Below, in pieces: positions 25,485 through 34,333 of a stretch of DNA of 64,000 bases. A program made the translations under genes and the position numbers. Source of the stretch: Xanthomarina sp035306605. GTDB taxonomy: Bacteria; Bacteroidota; Bacteroidia; Flavobacteriales; Flavobacteriaceae. Positions within the stretch are counted from its first letter, which is position 1. Each line of letters starts with the position of its first letter. The DNA is taken from NCBI GenBank assembly GCA_035306605.1, contig DATGNR010000027.1; one strand, written 5' to 3'. The notes under the pieces are model-generated. The model ran no database searches. It worked only from the letters and a program-made list of their open reading frames with translations, and was not told the DNA's origin.

Positions 25485-26534
25485 TTAATAAATTTCTTTT
25501 AATCCTTCTAGATCTAAAATTTTTATATTTCTACCTTCAATTTCAATAAGCCCTTGTTTTTTAAAATGAGTCATAGTTCTAATCAAGGTTTCCGTTGCAA
25601 TTCCTGCAACACTTGCTAAGTCGCTTCTAGAAATTCTTATGGCATCGTCAGGGTTTCTGTTCAATTTTTCTGCAAATTTAATAATGGTTTGAGCTGTTTT
25701 CTGGTTTACAGAACCATAGGCCATTTGAAGTAATTGCTCTTTAACATTAAAAAGATTATCGGTGAGTAATTGAATAAGCTCTAAAGTTACTTGATGATTA
25801 TTTTCCAAAACTTCTTTTAAAACCGTTTTAGAAATGCTTACTACAGTGGTCTTTTTTATTGCGGTGGCAGATTCTTGATAAGGTTTATTATGAATAAATG
25901 AAATATAACCAAATAAATCATCTTCCTTATAAAGTGCCGTTATAAGTTCTTTTCCTTTTTCATCCAATTTATGGCATTTTACTATGCCTTTACTAATTAA
26001 ATAAACCGCATTAGAATGCTCTCCTTCCAAATAAATACTGTCTCCTTCAGAAAAATGAATGGTTTCACCATTATCATCAAGAAAATTTTTAAGGTCATTT
26101 AAGGTTTTTAATTCATCCTCTTGAGAGTTTGGAATAGCATTACTTTGCCTAGTTTCTTTTAAAATTAAAGCCTTTGCTAATCTGCTTTCTATAGCACTAA
26201 TTAAATCTAACTCATTAAAAGGCTTGGTTAAATAGTCGTCTGCGCCTAAGTTCATACCTTTTCTAACATCTTGAGTTTCGGTTTTTGCCGATAGATAAAT
26301 AAAAGGGATACTTTGAGTTTCTGGATGTTTTGACAGCTCTTCTAAAACACCATATCCATCTAATTCCGGCATCATTATATCACAAACTATTATATCTGGT
26401 AAACTTTGTTTTGCCATCACAACTCCAACTTTTCCATTAGGAGCAGCAAGAACCTTGTAATTGGACAGTTCCAATAACTCTGTTGTGTTTTCTCTTAAAA
26501 CAATATCGTCTTCAATTAATAATATGGTTTTCAT
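25485..26534 (-). CDS. Response regulator fused to Crp/Fnr-type transcription factor
   Basis: 349 residues from the ATG at 26534 (MKTILLIEDD); the ATG at 26558 would add eight residues. The receiver domain (1-120) has Asp9/Asp10, phospho-acceptor Asp52 and Lys104. Residues about 145-260 form a cNMP-binding fold (FSEGDSIYLEGEHSNAVYLI), and 275-349 a Crp winged helix whose recognition segment GIATETLIRTM keeps the Glu and Arg that read TGA in Fnr sites. Only two cysteines exist, so no Fnr [4Fe-4S] cluster. It is encoded 62 nt after the sensor kinase. It probably controls the stress island through the TGA-N6-TCA sites. Confidence 0.93.
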   Translation of the reverse strand: MKTILLIEDDIVLRENTTELLELSNYKVLAAPNGKVGVVMAKQSLPDIIVCDIMMPELDGYGVLEELSKHPETQSIPFIYLSAKTETQDVRKGMNLGADDYLTKPFNELDLISAIESRLAKALILKETRQSNAIPNSQEDELKTLNDLKNFLDDNGETIHFSEGDSIYLEGEHSNAVYLISKGIVKCHKLDEKGKELITALYKEDDLFGYISFIHNKPYQESATAIKKTTVVSISKTVLKEVLENNHQVTLELIQLLTDNLFNVKEQLLQMAYGSVNQKTAQTIIKFAEKLNRNPDDAIRISRSDLASVAGIATETLIRTMTHFKKQGLIEIEGRNIKILDLEGLKEIY

Positions 26535-26596
26535 TGATTTTAGTTTAGTGTTTCCCATACAGTATTTAGGGTCTTCACCCTTTAATTATTTACTTA

Positions 26597-29035
26597 TTAA
26601 TCCTGAATAAGGTTTTCATTATTTGCTTTGTTTGGCAAAGTCAGGATAAATGTACTGCCTACATGTTCTTTACTTGTAAACGAAATGCTTCCTCCCAAAT
26701 TCTCTACATGGCTTTTCACTATGTTGAGTCCAATTCCTGTTCCTTGTGTTGTTAGTACGTTTTCTGCTCTAAAATATCGGTTGAAAATATTTTTTTGATC
26801 AATTTCGGGAATCCCAACACCTTCATCTATGACTTTAAAATAAGTTGATTTATCGTCTTGAGTGATTTCAATAGCTATGTTTGAATTTTCTGAAGAATAC
26901 TTAATGGCATTATGAATAATATTGGACAAACTTAAGTCGAGAACTCGTTCATCTTGATGCATTGAAAGCTCATCTATATTCTCTGGATACTTAATTTTTT
27001 GACCATCCTTTAGCAACATGTTTGAATTATAAACAACCTCGTTTAACACTTTACTTAGTTTAAAGGTTTTGAAACTATAACTAACTTTTCCGGATTCAAG
27101 CTTTTCAACCGAAAGGAAGTCGTTTAAAATATTATTTAAGTTATTTACAATATTTGTAATGGTGTTAATATGCTTATCGCGCTTCTCCTGTTGGACTTCC
27201 AATGTGTATTTTTTCAAAAGCATGGCCGAAGTTAAAATCCCACTCAATGGCGTTTTAAATTCATGAGAAACTAGCGACAAAAACTTTGTTTTTAACTCAT
27301 TAAGCTCTTTTTCTTTTTTAAGAGCTTCCTGTAACTCATGGGTTTGCTCATCTACCTGTTCCTTTAAATTTTTAGCATGATTTTCAAGCTGTTTTTGAGT
27401 ATTCTCAATATATTTATTAGTTAGATGTTTTTCTATAGCAATTCCCGCTAACTTATTCCCAACATTTAATACCTGCTTATTTAAATCGCTAAAATCTTGT
27501 TTTTCTTTTCTGTAAATAGCAAAAACACCTAATATTTGGTTTTTAGAAGATACAACAGGAATGGTCCAACACGATTTTAATCCAAGTGGTAAAATTAAAT
27601 GTTTGTAACTTTTCCATAAGTCGTGCTTTTCTATATCTGAAACCACAACTTCTTCTTTTAAGAAATTTGAAGATTTATTGTAATCAATATGCTTTGTGTT
27701 TAATAATTCCTCTATGTTTTTATGATAACTTGGAGGCAAACTTGGAGCAATCAAAGAATGTGAACTTTGCATTTCTTCATTTAACAAGAGTAAAGAAATA
27801 AATGCATCTTTTGATTGCTCCTCAATTAAACAAACAACATCTTTTAAAATAGTTTGGAGTGGCTCATCTAAAGCTATGGATTCCAAAATATGATTTTGCT
27901 TTAACTTAAAGTCCTCTTGTTTTTTCCTTTCAGTGATATCTAAAATTACTGCAACAAAAACCTCCTTATCCTCAAAATTAGACATTTGCAAGTGGACTTC
28001 TATCGGATAAATAGTGCCGTTTTTTCTAACATGCTTTGTTTCAAATTCTAGTTTTTCAACCTTTCGTTTTAATAAACCATCAATTCGTTTTTTAAACTGA
28101 CTTAGGGTGACATCAGGCTTTATATCAACAGGAGTCATGGTTTTCAGTTCTTCTAAAGAGTAATCTAAATTCTTTAGGGCAACATAATTGGCACTTAAAA
28201 ACTTCAGGGATTTTGAATCAAAAACATATATTTCATTTAAAGATTCGTCTAATATAGTTGCTAAGTGCTCCTGAGTTTCCTTGGCTAACTTACTTTCAGT
28301 AATGTCATTTTGAATTCCCACAAAATGAGTTACAACCCCTAGGTCGTTTTTAATTGGGGTAATATGCAGTTCATTCCAAAACAAAGTACCGTCTTTTCTG
28401 TAGTTACGCAAAACAACGTGACAATTAGTTCCGTTTTTTAAGGCTGTATTAATTTTATTTACACTTTCCTGATCTGTATCATCTGCTTGTAAAAACCTAA
28501 TATCTTGGTTTAAAATTTCTTCTTGAGAGTAACCAGAAAGTTTTTCGAAAGCTGTATTTGCATAAATTATGGGATGATTCTTTTGCAAAGCATCTGTAAT
28601 TACAATACCATTGCTTGCAGATTTTAAAGCTTGACTTTTTATATGCAACGATTTTTCTATATCTAACCGATTAGAAATATCTATAATCAAGGCCATTACA
28701 TAGGCTTCTCCTTTAATAGTGAACGGATTTAGTCCAACCTCAATAGGAAAGGTGCTACCATCTTTTCTAAGTCCATAAAGTACCCTATCTCCGCCCATGG
28801 TACGTTTTTCTCCATTCTTAAAGAATGCCTTAGAATATTTTACATGATTCTTGTGAAAATGCGTAGGGACCAAACAGTTTAAAGGCTGACTTAAAAGCTC
28901 GTTCTTGAGGTATCCGAACATGCCTTCTGAAGTTGAGTTTAATGCTACTATTTTTTGTTGTTTATCAACAATAACAATCCCTTCCGAAATAGCTTCTGAA
29001 AGAATCTCAAAAACATCATGATTGCTTTCTAGCAT
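26597..29035 (-). CDS. Soluble PAS-PAS-PAS-GAF sensor histidine kinase
   Basis: 812 residues without membrane helices, so cytoplasmic sensing is expected. PAS domains lie at about 8-125, 133-250 and 257-372, the second of LOV-like appearance but lacking the flavin Cys motif NCRFLQ (here DIRFLQADDTD). A GAF domain spans about 382-540, followed by a coiled coil (545-585). His591 in SLVSHEFKTPLSG is the phosphorylation site. The ATPase domain shows Asn709, Asp737 (DEGVGIPE) and GTGIGL at 765-770. The partner is the Crp-type response regulator next door. The promoter TA-N3-TTTG near 29110 has the 29141 palindrome centred 33 bp upstream, implying autoregulation. Confidence 0.93.
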   Translation of the reverse strand: MLESNHDVFEILSEAISEGIVIVDKQQKIVALNSTSEGMFGYLKNELLSQPLNCLVPTHFHKNHVKYSKAFFKNGEKRTMGGDRVLYGLRKDGSTFPIEVGLNPFTIKGEAYVMALIIDISNRLDIEKSLHIKSQALKSASNGIVITDALQKNHPIIYANTAFEKLSGYSQEEILNQDIRFLQADDTDQESVNKINTALKNGTNCHVVLRNYRKDGTLFWNELHITPIKNDLGVVTHFVGIQNDITESKLAKETQEHLATILDESLNEIYVFDSKSLKFLSANYVALKNLDYSLEELKTMTPVDIKPDVTLSQFKKRIDGLLKRKVEKLEFETKHVRKNGTIYPIEVHLQMSNFEDKEVFVAVILDITERKKQEDFKLKQNHILESIALDEPLQTILKDVVCLIEEQSKDAFISLLLLNEEMQSSHSLIAPSLPPSYHKNIEELLNTKHIDYNKSSNFLKEEVVVSDIEKHDLWKSYKHLILPLGLKSCWTIPVVSSKNQILGVFAIYRKEKQDFSDLNKQVLNVGNKLAGIAIEKHLTNKYIENTQKQLENHAKNLKEQVDEQTHELQEALKKEKELNELKTKFLSLVSHEFKTPLSGILTSAMLLKKYTLEVQQEKRDKHINTITNIVNNLNNILNDFLSVEKLESGKVSYSFKTFKLSKVLNEVVYNSNMLLKDGQKIKYPENIDELSMHQDERVLDLSLSNIIHNAIKYSSENSNIAIEITQDDKSTYFKVIDEGVGIPEIDQKNIFNRYFRAENVLTTQGTGIGLNIVKSHVENLGGSISFTSKEHVGSTFILTLPNKANNENLIQD

Positions 29036-29140
29036 ATTAGTTTTTTGAAATATAAATTAATCTTTAAAGTTACTTAATTTTATAGAAATGATAGGAAATT
29101 ATACTGAAACAAATGTTAGATTTTAATTAAAACCTGAGTC

Positions 29141-29152
29141 TGAGGGATATCA
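29141..29152. promoter_or_regulatory. Crp/Fnr-type palindrome between kinase and TerB operons
   Basis: TGAGGGATATCA, one mismatch from TGAT-N4-ATCA. Its complement TGATATCCCTCA differs at a single base from the site at 25453. It is centred about 33 bp from CAAATGTTA (TA-N3-TTTG on the minus strand) and about 27 bp from TATCTTTA on the plus strand, so it may serve both directions. Confidence 0.55.
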
Positions 29153-29207
29153 TTTTATATTTTCATATCTATCTTTAAATTGTTTTCATAATTAATTCCT
29201 TTATATT

Positions 29208-29618
29208 ATGAAAAACAAAAAAAACTTAAACATTCAGTTTTATGAAGTTTTGGGAAAACTATTTTACGCCATTGCAGTTGCCGATGGAATGGTAGAAGTT
29301 TCTGAAGTAAATAAGTTAAAGGAAATTGTAAAAAAGGATTGGTTGTTGGTTGATAAAACCGAAGATGCCTTTCAAACAGATGCTGCGTATCAAATTGAAG
29401 TGGTTTTCGATTGGTTGCACTCTCAAAACAATTTAAATAGTGACAGCTTATTTAACGAATTTGTAACTTACAAGAATGAACACAGCCATTTTTTTACCTC
29501 AACTATAAAACAATTGATAATTAAAACGGCTCATGCCATTGCTGGTAGCTTCTCTAGAAAAAACAAATCGGAATTAATCTTGCTTGCAAAACTAGACATG
29601 GAATTAAAAAAAATATAA
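29208..29618 (+). CDS. TerB-like small protein
   Basis: 136 residues, soluble and helical. The central segment FYAIAVADGMVEVSEVNKLKEIVKKDW matches the TerB/DjlA-type helical fold (an acidic loop between helices that often binds a metal). Family members are linked to tellurite resistance and general stress; the actual role is unsettled. It starts a rightward operon with the mscS relic (14 nt later) and a metallophosphoesterase. The 29141 palindrome lies upstream. Confidence 0.7.
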   Translation: MKNKKNLNIQFYEVLGKLFYAIAVADGMVEVSEVNKLKEIVKKDWLLVDKTEDAFQTDAAYQIEVVFDWLHSQNNLNSDSLFNEFVTYKNEHSHFFTSTIKQLIIKTAHAIAGSFSRKNKSELILLAKLDMELKKI

Positions 29619-29632
29619 TTTACAAAACATAA

Positions 29633-30532
29633 ATGACCCAACTAAAAGACTGGATTTTAGAAAACCCAACAATTTACAGCATAGCCAAATTCGCTTTGAT
29701 TGTAACTCTTGTTGTACTTATTATTCAGTTTTTAAGGCGCTACTTAAAAAAGAATATACCCGACACTTCTGCTCGTTATAAATCGCAAAAAACTGTAGAG
29801 TTTATAGGATATGTCTTGTTAGTTATCTTATCCTTTTCATATTTTACTGGCAACATTAAAGACCTAACTCTTGCCATAGGATTGTTTTCGGCAGGTATTG
29901 CCTTTACTCTTCAAGAATTAATTTTAAGTATTGTAGGTTCCATCTACATTTTTGTTGTTAATGTTTATAAACCAGGAGATAGAATTGAAATTAATGGTAT
30001 TAAGGGAGACGTTATAGATGTAGATAGCATGTACACCACCATGATGGAAATTGGACAATGGGTATCTAGCGACAACTATAGTGGAAGAATTGTAAAATTA
30101 AGCAATGCCTTTGTTTTTAAAGGCCCGATTTACAACTACTCACAAGATTTTCCATTTATTTAGGATGAATTTAATTTACCTATAAGATATGGTTCGGACA
30201 TAGAGTTAGCTAAGTCTATAGTTATTGATATAGCTTCAAAAGCATTAACCCAACACACAGTAAGTTCCAAAGCACAATGGAAAGAAGTAGTAAATAAATA
30301 TTATATTGAGGACGCCGTAGTGGAACCTACATTAGCCATTAGCTTAACAGATAATTGGATTCAATTTAACTTAAGATATATTGTAGATTACAAAAAGCGA
30401 AGAATGACAAAGCATGGATTACACGATAGTATACTGAAAGCCTTTGAAGCCACTAACGGCAAAATTATTCTAGCCTCAACCACTATAGAGCTTATTAAAA
30501 TACCTGAATTAAAAGTTGATGTTACCAAGTAA
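29633..30532 (+). pseudogene. mscS: Small mechanosensitive channel (MscS) gene interrupted by an amber codon
   Basis: One reading frame of 300 codons broken only by TAG at 30161-30163. The first part (176 codons) has two or three membrane helices, the pore helix region LTLAIGLFSAGIAFTLQELILSIVGSIYIF and the beta domain (VYKPGDRIEINGIKGDVIDVD). After the stop the frame continues without a break as DEFNLPIRYGSDIELAK through the C-terminal alpha/beta domain to 30532. MscS homologues have Trp at the interrupted position (FPFxWDE), so a single TGG to TAG change explains it. The truncated product would lack the cytoplasmic vestibule. Readthrough or a sequencing error are the alternatives. Confidence 0.85.
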
Positions 30533-30550
30533 AAGAACCTATTCTAAATA

Positions 30551-31768
30551 ATGAAAAGCTACTCGCTATTTACCATCCTACTTTTGTGTTTAGCCATTTT
30601 TTTGGTCGATTTCCTGGCATTTTACTGGTTTAAATCTATTACCAGTTTAATACCTTCAACTATTCTAAGGAATAGTATTCACATTCTTTTTTGGTTTTTT
30701 ACATTAGGACTTATAGGAGCTATTATAACCTTAAAAATAAGACTGGATCATATTCAACCTAGAAGAAAACAATTGCTTATTTCTTCCCTATATGGCTTAA
30801 CTATTTCATCCTTTATTCCAAAAATCATTTTTGTAATTGTGATGGCTGTTTTCTTTTTTACCAGTTATGTAATTTCAGAAAACAAATCTTTAATAGTCAT
30901 TCCTCTTATTGGGTTATTTGCTGGTTTTCTACCTTTTTTTGCAATTGTTTACGGAATCTTTAAAGCTAGATATAATTTTAAGGTACACAAAGTTGAACTT
31001 TCATTTTCACATGTTCCAAAATCTTTTAATGGTTTAAAAATAGTTCAGATTTCCGATTTACATCTAGGAAGTTTTAATTACAGCTTTCATATTTTAGAAG
31101 GTGCCATAAAAAAAATCAATCAATTAGAACCAGATTTCCTATTCTTCACGGGAGATCTTGTTAATAATTATGCTTGGGAATTACGGGGTTGGCAGAAAGC
31201 TTTCAGGCACTTTTCACCCGAAATAAAAAAATACGCAATTTTAGGAAACCACGATTATGGCGACTACAGCAAATGGAATACTATTAAAGAAAAACAAGAA
31301 AATTTTGAAGCCATTAAAAAGTTTTACAAAGAAAACGATTTTAAATTGCTTCTTAACGAGGCTGAATTAATTGAAAATGAAAATGAAAAAATAGCTATAA
31401 TTGGTGTAGAAAATTGGGGACATCCGCCCTTTAAAAAATATGGCGATTTGCAAAAAGCCATAGAAAACGCAGAAGATATTCCGTTTAAAATACTTTTATC
31501 CCACGACCCATCGCATTGGGACAGCGAAGTGATAGATCAAACCAATATCGCCTTAACACTTTCTGGACACACACATGGTATGCAAGCAGGCTTTAAATTA
31601 AAGAATATGGAATGGAGCCCCATAAAATACAAATACAAACAGTGGGCTGGATTATACAAGCATAACCAACAGTACTTATATGTAAACAGAGGTTTAGGCT
31701 GGCTTGGATTTCCTGGAAGACTAGGAATGAGACCCGAAATTACACTTATAGAAATAACAAAAGAATGA
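30551..31768 (+). CDS. Membrane-anchored calcineurin-like metallophosphoesterase
   Basis: 405 residues. Four membrane helices occupy about 5-25, 38-60, 88-108 and 113-136. The cytoplasmic or periplasmic phosphoesterase domain (about 150-405) has the metal motifs SDLHLG (Asp169, His171), GDLVNN (201-202), GNHDYG (232-235) and SGHTHGMQ. The YaeI/YkuE-like group hydrolyses phosphodiesters, often lipid-linked, and the substrate here is unknown. It lies 18 nt after the mscS frame, so it is likely in the TerB operon. Confidence 0.9.
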   Translation: MKSYSLFTILLLCLAIFLVDFLAFYWFKSITSLIPSTILRNSIHILFWFFTLGLIGAIITLKIRLDHIQPRRKQLLISSLYGLTISSFIPKIIFVIVMAVFFFTSYVISENKSLIVIPLIGLFAGFLPFFAIVYGIFKARYNFKVHKVELSFSHVPKSFNGLKIVQISDLHLGSFNYSFHILEGAIKKINQLEPDFLFFTGDLVNNYAWELRGWQKAFRHFSPEIKKYAILGNHDYGDYSKWNTIKEKQENFEAIKKFYKENDFKLLLNEAELIENENEKIAIIGVENWGHPPFKKYGDLQKAIENAEDIPFKILLSHDPSHWDSEVIDQTNIALTLSGHTHGMQAGFKLKNMEWSPIKYKYKQWAGLYKHNQQYLYVNRGLGWLGFPGRLGMRPEITLIEITKE

Positions 31769-31779
31769 AGTTTTTAAAC

Positions 31780-31791
31780 TGACATACGTCA
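31780..31791. promoter_or_regulatory. Crp/Fnr-type palindrome upstream of the MgtC-family gene
   Basis: TGACATACGTCA, a perfect TGAC-N4-GTCA palindrome, 105 bp before the ATG at 31896. TATACTTTA at 31825-31833 is a possible -7 element, 43 bp from its centre. Confidence 0.5.
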
Positions 31792-31895
31792 TATTCCTTC
31801 CAAAAAAATTAAACTAAGTTCGCATATACTTTAATAGCATTCTAAAAAGATAAATCACTTAAAAAAAGCAATGTCTTTTTTTTAACTTTTAATCT

Positions 31896-33191
31896 ATGGA
31901 AGACCAATTACTAATACAAACCGAGAATTTTGAATTAACTCAATTAGATTTTTTAAAAAGAGTTTTAGTTGCTTTAGGTATTGGCCTAGTTTTAGGATTA
32001 GAAAGAGAGTTTTCGAACTTAAAAAAAGATGAAATTTTTGCAGGGTTACGCACACTTTCAATTGTTTCTCTTTTAGGTTTTGTTTGCGCTTTATTAAACT
32101 ACATTATCAATCCATGGTTCTTTAGCCTTGGATTTTTAGGAGTCATTACCCTTGTTTCAATATCGTATTGGGTAACTTCACACAAAGGAGATATTGGCAG
32201 CACAACAGAATTCACCTCCATTTTCACCTATTTATTAGGTGGCTTAACATTTTTTGGACATATTGAGTTAAGCTTAGCCTTTACAGTAATTATTGTTGTT
32301 TTACTATCCTTAAAAATGAAATTCAAATCAATAGTTGGACAACTAACACAAACAGAACTGTCTGCATTTATTCGTTTTGTAATTATTGCTTTACTTATTT
32401 TACCATTTCTACCTGACACAAATTTTGGCCCTTACAACGTAATAAATCCAAGTGAAATTGGTTGGATAGTTGTATTAACCTCTGGAATCGGGTTTATTGG
32501 TTATATTTTAATGAAATTTCTAGACTCTAAAATAGGACTTCTTCTAACAGGGGTTTTTGGAGGTATGGTTTCCAGCACTGTAGTTTCTTGGGTGTTTTCC
32601 AAAAGAAGTGCTGAACACCCAGCCTTATCAAGCAGCTACGCCATTGCTGTTTTTGCAGCTGCAACGGTAATGATTGGCAGAGTTTTAGTTTGGGTCTTCG
32701 TGTTCAATCCTTCTATGGTAAACGGCTTGATTCTTCCTGTTCTAATAATGATTTTAACCGCTATTGGAGTTACATTTTATTTTTATAAGAAACATAATTT
32801 AATTCAATCTGAAACTGAAAAAATTCCATTAGGAGAGCCTTTAAATATCAGGGATGCTGTATTTTTTGGATTTATCTATACCGCTATATTAATTCTAGTT
32901 AGCTATGCAAGTACCAATTATGGCGACAGTGGAATTTATATTTCTAGTGCTATTAGTGCTTTAACAGACATTGATGCCATAACCATTTCCATGTCTAAAT
33001 TAGGAGGAGACAGCATTCAATTTCTTACCGCTCAAAACGCCATTTTACTCGCCACACTTACTAATACTATAGTTAAAATAGGACTATCGTTGTGGTTTGG
33101 CAGCAAAGAACTAAAAAAATATGTATTAATAGGTTATGGACTTATTTTTATTGCTGGAATCGTTGGTTTTTTCATTTTAAACAACGGATAA
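31896..33191 (+). CDS. MgtC/SapB-family membrane protein with DUF4010 region
   Basis: 431 residues with about 11-12 membrane helices. The N-terminal third matches MgtC/SapB (LGIGLVLGLEREF, then FAGLRTLSIVSLLGFV). The rest is the DUF4010 region (IGLLLTGVFGGMVSSTVVSWVFSKRS and DIDAITISMSKL). These proteins are thought to affect magnesium or membrane-potential homeostasis, but transport has not been proved. It is a single-gene unit with its own palindrome upstream at 31780. Confidence 0.88.
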   Translation: MEDQLLIQTENFELTQLDFLKRVLVALGIGLVLGLEREFSNLKKDEIFAGLRTLSIVSLLGFVCALLNYIINPWFFSLGFLGVITLVSISYWVTSHKGDIGSTTEFTSIFTYLLGGLTFFGHIELSLAFTVIIVVLLSLKMKFKSIVGQLTQTELSAFIRFVIIALLILPFLPDTNFGPYNVINPSEIGWIVVLTSGIGFIGYILMKFLDSKIGLLLTGVFGGMVSSTVVSWVFSKRSAEHPALSSSYAIAVFAAATVMIGRVLVWVFVFNPSMVNGLILPVLIMILTAIGVTFYFYKKHNLIQSETEKIPLGEPLNIRDAVFFGFIYTAILILVSYASTNYGDSGIYISSAISALTDIDAITISMSKLGGDSIQFLTAQNAILLATLTNTIVKIGLSLWFGSKELKKYVLIGYGLIFIAGIVGFFILNNG

Positions 33192-33280
33192 CTCCTTTTA
33201 ACAAGCAGTGAATCAAGTAAGCCAAAGTTGTAATTTTAGATTCAAAACTTAAGCACACAAAACTCGTCTCTTCTGTAAAC

Positions 33281-33292
33281 TGATCAATATCA
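33281..33292. promoter_or_regulatory. Crp/Fnr-type palindrome upstream of the flavodoxin-like operon
   Basis: TGATCAATATCA, an exact TGAT-N4-ATCA site, 55 bp before the ATG at 33347. Context CTGATCAATATCATA matches that of 31780 (CTGACATACGTCATA). Confidence 0.55.
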
Positions 33293-33346
33293 TAGGCTTT
33301 CTACTTAAATCCCATTAAGTTAGTAGTATAACTTATCCTTAAAAAT

Positions 33347-33871
33347 ATGTCCAACAGTACTAAAATAATTTATATCCTTATCAGCTTTGCTGCTCTTTTC
33401 TCTTTATTTTATGGATGGTATAAATTCACATATTCCATGGAAGAAGCTGCTTCTTTTGAGGTCAACTCCAAAGAAAACCAAACAAGTTTATTAATTGCCA
33501 CACAAGGAAGTGAATTTAAAAACGGCCTAACAAATAACATTGTAAATTATTATAAAGAAAAAACTGTTTTTATTAAAGTAATTGACATCTCGAAATTAAA
33601 AAACATAGATATTAAAGACTTTAATGGTATACTTTTAATTCATACTTGGGAAAATACAAAACCTCCTATTTCCATTAAAAAATTTATAAACAACAATTCT
33701 CAGATTAAAGCCAAAACCATAGTGTATACAACATCAGGAGCTGGCACTAAAAAAATGAAAGATGTTGATGCCCTAACGGGAGAATCTAAAATTAATGATA
33801 TAGACAAGGCTAGTAAGCAAATTATTGAGAAGTTAACACCTATTTTAAAAACGGAAAATATAAAAATATGA
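33347..33871 (+). CDS. Membrane-anchored flavodoxin-like protein
   Basis: 174 residues. One N-terminal membrane helix (about 7-27) anchors a domain (about 45-170) with an alternating alpha/beta pattern: SLLIATQGSEFKNGLTNNIVNYY resembles a flavodoxin strand, phosphate loop and helix, and DFNGILLIHTWENTKPP the next loop. Flavin binding is not certain because the loop departs from the standard TGTGNT type. The stop overlaps the next start (ATGA) by four bases, implying joint function with the PNPOx-fold protein, which also binds flavin in many relatives. Confidence 0.6.
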   Translation: MSNSTKIIYILISFAALFSLFYGWYKFTYSMEEAASFEVNSKENQTSLLIATQGSEFKNGLTNNIVNYYKEKTVFIKVIDISKLKNIDIKDFNGILLIHTWENTKPPISIKKFINNNSQIKAKTIVYTTSGAGTKKMKDVDALTGESKINDIDKASKQIIEKLTPILKTENIKI

Positions 33872-34320
33872 TTGCAGACTTAGAGCATAGAGAATGTCAG
33901 TTTATCCTTGAAAATAATTTCATAGGACATTTAGGATACATTTCAGAAAACAAACCTTATGTGGTCCCTATTACTTATTTTTTTGACAAAGACGAAAACC
34001 ATATAATTTGTTATTCAGGCGAAGGGCACAAAATACAAGCCATGCGGAAAAACAAACAAATTTCCTTACAAGTGGCAGATATAAAATCCGTTAACCATTG
34101 GAAATCTGTTTTAGTAAATGGGAATTTTCAACTCTATTTTGGCACCGAAGCAAGAGCTTATCTTCACACTTTTTCGCTAGGTATTAAGAATGTAATTACA
34201 GATACTAAACACAAAAAAGTTGATTTTATAAGTGAGTTTTCAAGTAAAATAGAATCTGATGAAGCTGCTTTTGTTTTTTTAATTAAAATTAAAAGTCTTA
34301 TAGGCAAAAAAAGAAACTAA
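33868..34320 (+). CDS. Pyridoxamine 5'-phosphate oxidase-fold flavoprotein
   Basis: 150 residues with the split-barrel pattern of the nitroimidazole-resistance/PNPOx-like group: HRECQFILENNFIGHLGYISENKPYVVPITYFFD, then GEGHKIQAMRKNKQISLQVAD. Family members bind FMN, F420 or haem and act as small-molecule reductases; similar proteins are part of the oxygen-limitation (DosR) response of mycobacteria. Overlaps the preceding gene by 4 bp and is 13 nt before the DnaJ-like gene. Confidence 0.85.
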   Translation: MIADLEHRECQFILENNFIGHLGYISENKPYVVPITYFFDKDENHIICYSGEGHKIQAMRKNKQISLQVADIKSVNHWKSVLVNGNFQLYFGTEARAYLHTFSLGIKNVITDTKHKKVDFISEFSSKIESDEAAFVFLIKIKSLIGKKRN

Positions 34321-34333
34321 TAACAAATATAAT

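Noticed and set aside
29633..30532. Pyrrolysine or selenocysteine decoding of the stop in mscS
   Set aside because: The codon is TAG at a Trp position, with no pyl genes in view, and Sec uses TGA; a point mutation is simpler.
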